NCBI GenBank assembly: GCA_036571765.1
Contig: BROE01000016.1
Span: 15,716,384-15,780,383, forward strand
Direction of reading: 5' to 3'
Length of the DNA: 64,000 bases
Source: Plecoglossus altivelis
Lineage: Eukaryota > Chordata > Actinopteri > Osmeriformes > Plecoglossidae
Made by a program: the position numbers and the translations under genes. Below the pieces are notes generated by a model that saw nothing but the letters and a program-made list of their open reading frames with translations, searched no databases and had not been told where the DNA came from. Of this stretch, positions 61,601-64,000 are shown piece by piece. Each line of letters starts with the position of its first letter. The first letter of the stretch is position 1.

Positions 61601-63880
61601 TAGAACAGAATCAGAGGTCGAACAATCAACCCAGACAGTCACTTCCTCCAATGACTAGGCTTTAATTAGCTTTACAACATTCCAGAACAGTTTCCCTTCC
61701 CGCTGAGAGAGACAATTACAACGAGCCATGTGGAGCAAAGGCACTAAATAGGGTTTTAGGAACAACTTAAAGACATCTCCTTCTTGGTAGAAAGGGTCGA
61801 ACAAGCCGCGTTACGAATCAAGCAAGAGCGGATGATTTTAGGGAAGTAGGGTATAAGCGCTAATAGTAATTACTGTTTATATCCTTTTTGGACGTTGTCT
61901 TCCAACTGAATTTGCCCTTGTAATGTAGACATTGCGAAGATTGCGATACCATAGCTGCAAAGACATGTGCCTTGTATAGCGAGTTCACACCACAGGATGG
62001 TTGCTAACTCAGACACGGAATCATATTTCACCCACGATTCTTCTTGAAAACGCTTGTTTGTTCTAGAAGTTTGCTGAGAGACGACTAGGGATGCAGTGGC
62101 TGGGCATCGGTGAGTCAGACGGCCCACAGGGATCAGCACCAACCTGACAACGCTCTTGAAGTGTGAGGTGTAGGTAGAAGGGAAAATCGTCTAAATAATC
62201 ATGAATGTGGAGTGCATCTTGCGGTTGTTGGTGATACTCCCTATAGGTTTAAAACAAATACCACGGAAAAATACGAAATAGGAAAACAATACAAAATAAC
62301 AAGAGCCAGCAAGGTGCTGAGCAGTTTCTGTTAGATGGACAGACGCTACCTGGTTTCACCCCTCCGAACTAGAAACCACGTCTAGATCTGTTCATGGCTG
62401 TCATGGTAGCACGCATATCAAGTGAGGCCAGCATGACTGTGAACTTGTTGTATTTAGTACACAGTCTGTCTTGTTTCCGGATTTACACTGAAAGACTGAT
62501 GACGCGTCAAGCGCTTTCTTGTAAAGAATCTTGGAGCATTTGACCCCATTGCTATGGTCACCGCTATATTAGCAAGATGAAACATTTCTTAAAAGGTTGT
62601 CCCGTGTGAGAGACTATGTAATATGGTTTGTGAAGTCATGTAGTCTCTAAAAAGCATTCAGCATAAACTCCATATGCGGTACACCTGTAAAGTCATGTAC
62701 ACTCGACAGTGAAACGCACATTTCAGATGTCACATTGACTGAACCCCATCACATTTATAAACCAAATTACATATTTTCACGGCTGCAATAATAATGAATT
62801 CATGGCGATTTCACAGTCGACGCCCTCAAAAGTCTCCTTTTCAAAGATGAGACACGTCGTCTTCTTGTTCCCTCATTTGCGTCGGGGCATAAAGGTGGAT
62901 GCTAAGCTGCGGATTGGAGTATCAAAGCCTGAGTATGCGTGAACTCCCATTTTATTTCTGGAAGAAGCCGCGAAGGATCCCCTGAAACCCAGCCAGCACA
63001 TCAGAGCTGGGTAGGGGCCAGCAAGCTGTGCCCTCTCCAAAGGGATTCACAACGCTACACTTTCTAGGTGGTGACCCCCAAGTAAATCATTGCTATACAC
63101 CATGCAGTAGGAGCTGCAGAGGGCAGATAAGGTAGGGCAAAGCTATTTCACCGGGGGGGAAAAATGGTCAGTGAAGAATGGCAGGAGTGACACTATCCTA
63201 TTAAGAGGATGCTATAATGGTCTATGACACATGAACAAAGGCTAAGTAGTTAGTGCTCAGCGTTAAAACAATTTTTTTTTTGAAAAGAGTAAAAGACGAT
63301 CTGTCCATTACAGGGTCAAACAATCGGGGCTTGACCACTGTGCCCGTTGCATTAAACCGCACCGCTCCTTCTGGTCACAGGTCGTTTGTCCCAGATGGGT
63401 GAAGGGGAAAGGGACCCCCTTGACTGAGCCCACGCAGTCAGCCTGTGAATGTCACATCACACCAGTGGGACAACCTTGGCCATTAGAAGTGAGTGATGGA
63501 TGGCGGAGCACTTTCAGTGTTAATTAGTGAAATATTAGAGGGTCTCAGATACACTTAAGCCATGATGGATGGAGTGAGTATGTCCCTCCTATGTGGGACA
63601 TATATGTGACCTGTTCTCTCTCCTTTTCTCTCCCTCTCTCTAAGCAGTATCGGGATGTAGAGGGTGGTGGGGCGAGAAGGTTGGAGTCAGCTATCTAATT
63701 CGGTTCCCACAACCTCCAACCTGCAGACTATGAAATGACACAGAACGACGTCACATGACACCTTCCAGTCACTCTCTCTAAGTTCCTTATCTTTCTGTGG
63801 CCTCCATCATTGGATGGCCAAATGATTTTATTGTGTTTGCTTCAACCCATCTATTGCTGTGAGAGCCACAAGAGAGAGAG

Positions 63881-63883
<3 letters not shown>

Positions 63884-63941
<58 letters not shown>

Positions 63942-63952
63942 TGTATATATAT
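63884..63952. repeat. (TA)n microsatellite
   Basis: Pure (AT)n for 57 bp, then ctg and another short TA run. Self-complementary and able to extrude as a cruciform. Flanked by GA-rich DNA. Confidence 0.95.
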
Positions 63953-64000
63953 CTGAGAGAGAGAGGTGACAAAAAAGGGTGAACTATATATCTCACCCTC

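Larger units (their letters stand above)
57000..63880. other. Repeat-poor intronic stretch
   Basis: About 6.9 kb with only short tandem repeats (57300-57371, 57928-57994, 58594-58640). It includes blocks rich in TAAT/ATTA cores (for example 59980-60110 and 61560-61700) that look like conserved non-coding elements. No exon was recognised. Confidence 0.45.
35712..64000 (-). other. grid1: grid1 intron upstream of the 285-nt exon (partial, over 28 kb)
   Basis: The acceptor lies at 35713-35712 and the donor is outside the window. Delta receptor genes have very large 5' introns, which fits. It is rich in minisatellites (listed separately) with unique stretches between. No coding exon or RNA gene was recognised. 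Human GRID1 hosts MIR346 in an intron, but I saw no matching hairpin here. Confidence 0.8.

Noticed and set aside
35712..64000. Possible MIR346 homologue, since human GRID1 hosts that microRNA
   Set aside because: I found no stretch matching the mature sequence on the minus strand by eye. The gcgcatgcctgc string near 48750 is on the wrong strand and lacks a convincing match.

Overview
This window is vertebrate, and almost certainly teleost fish, nuclear DNA. Coding sequence is sparse and split by GT/AG introns. The rest is A+T-moderate intronic DNA crowded with (GT)n, (GA)n and short-unit minisatellites, and it carries a Tc1/IS630-type DNA transposon of a kind common in fish. The species cannot be named from the sequence.

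The only gene I can support is the ionotropic glutamate receptor delta-1 gene (grid1), on the minus strand. Four consecutive coding exons of its extracellular amino-terminal (LIVBP-like) domain lie here, in transcript order: 35711-35427 (285 nt), 22742-22537 (206 nt), 5019-4966 (54 nt) and 340-167 (174 nt). The splice phases join perfectly (1-1, 1-0, 0-0, 0-0) and the encoded protein is collinear with known delta-1 receptors. Signal-peptide exons lie beyond 64000. Ligand-binding, pore and C-terminal exons lie beyond position 1. Delta-1 was preferred over delta-2 because of residues such as SKDSHW and SALGRMT.

Layout by region: 1-166 is the start of the next intron. 341-4965 is a 4.6-kb intron. 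5020-22536 is a 17.5-kb intron with a fairly repeat-poor stretch (about 5.5-10.9 kb), a 20-bp minisatellite (12.06 kb), and an assembly gap flanked by a false-looking 0.68-kb duplication (19.3-20.67 kb). 22743-35426 is a 12.7-kb intron with long simple repeats and a head-to-head pair of deleted transposons (25.77-28.67 kb). 35712-64000 is part of a large upstream intron (over 28 kb) with many minisatellites, and repeat-poor stretches near 45-47.6 and 57-63.8 kb.

Points of interest are simple repeats serving as polypyrimidine tracts (C31 and (CT)24 touching two acceptors), a possible alternative in-frame donor in the 174-nt exon, the 2.9-kb inverted transposon pair that would fold as RNA inside the grid1 transcript, and the assembly duplication. 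I found no convincing second protein gene, RNA gene, CRISPR array or wholly new system.
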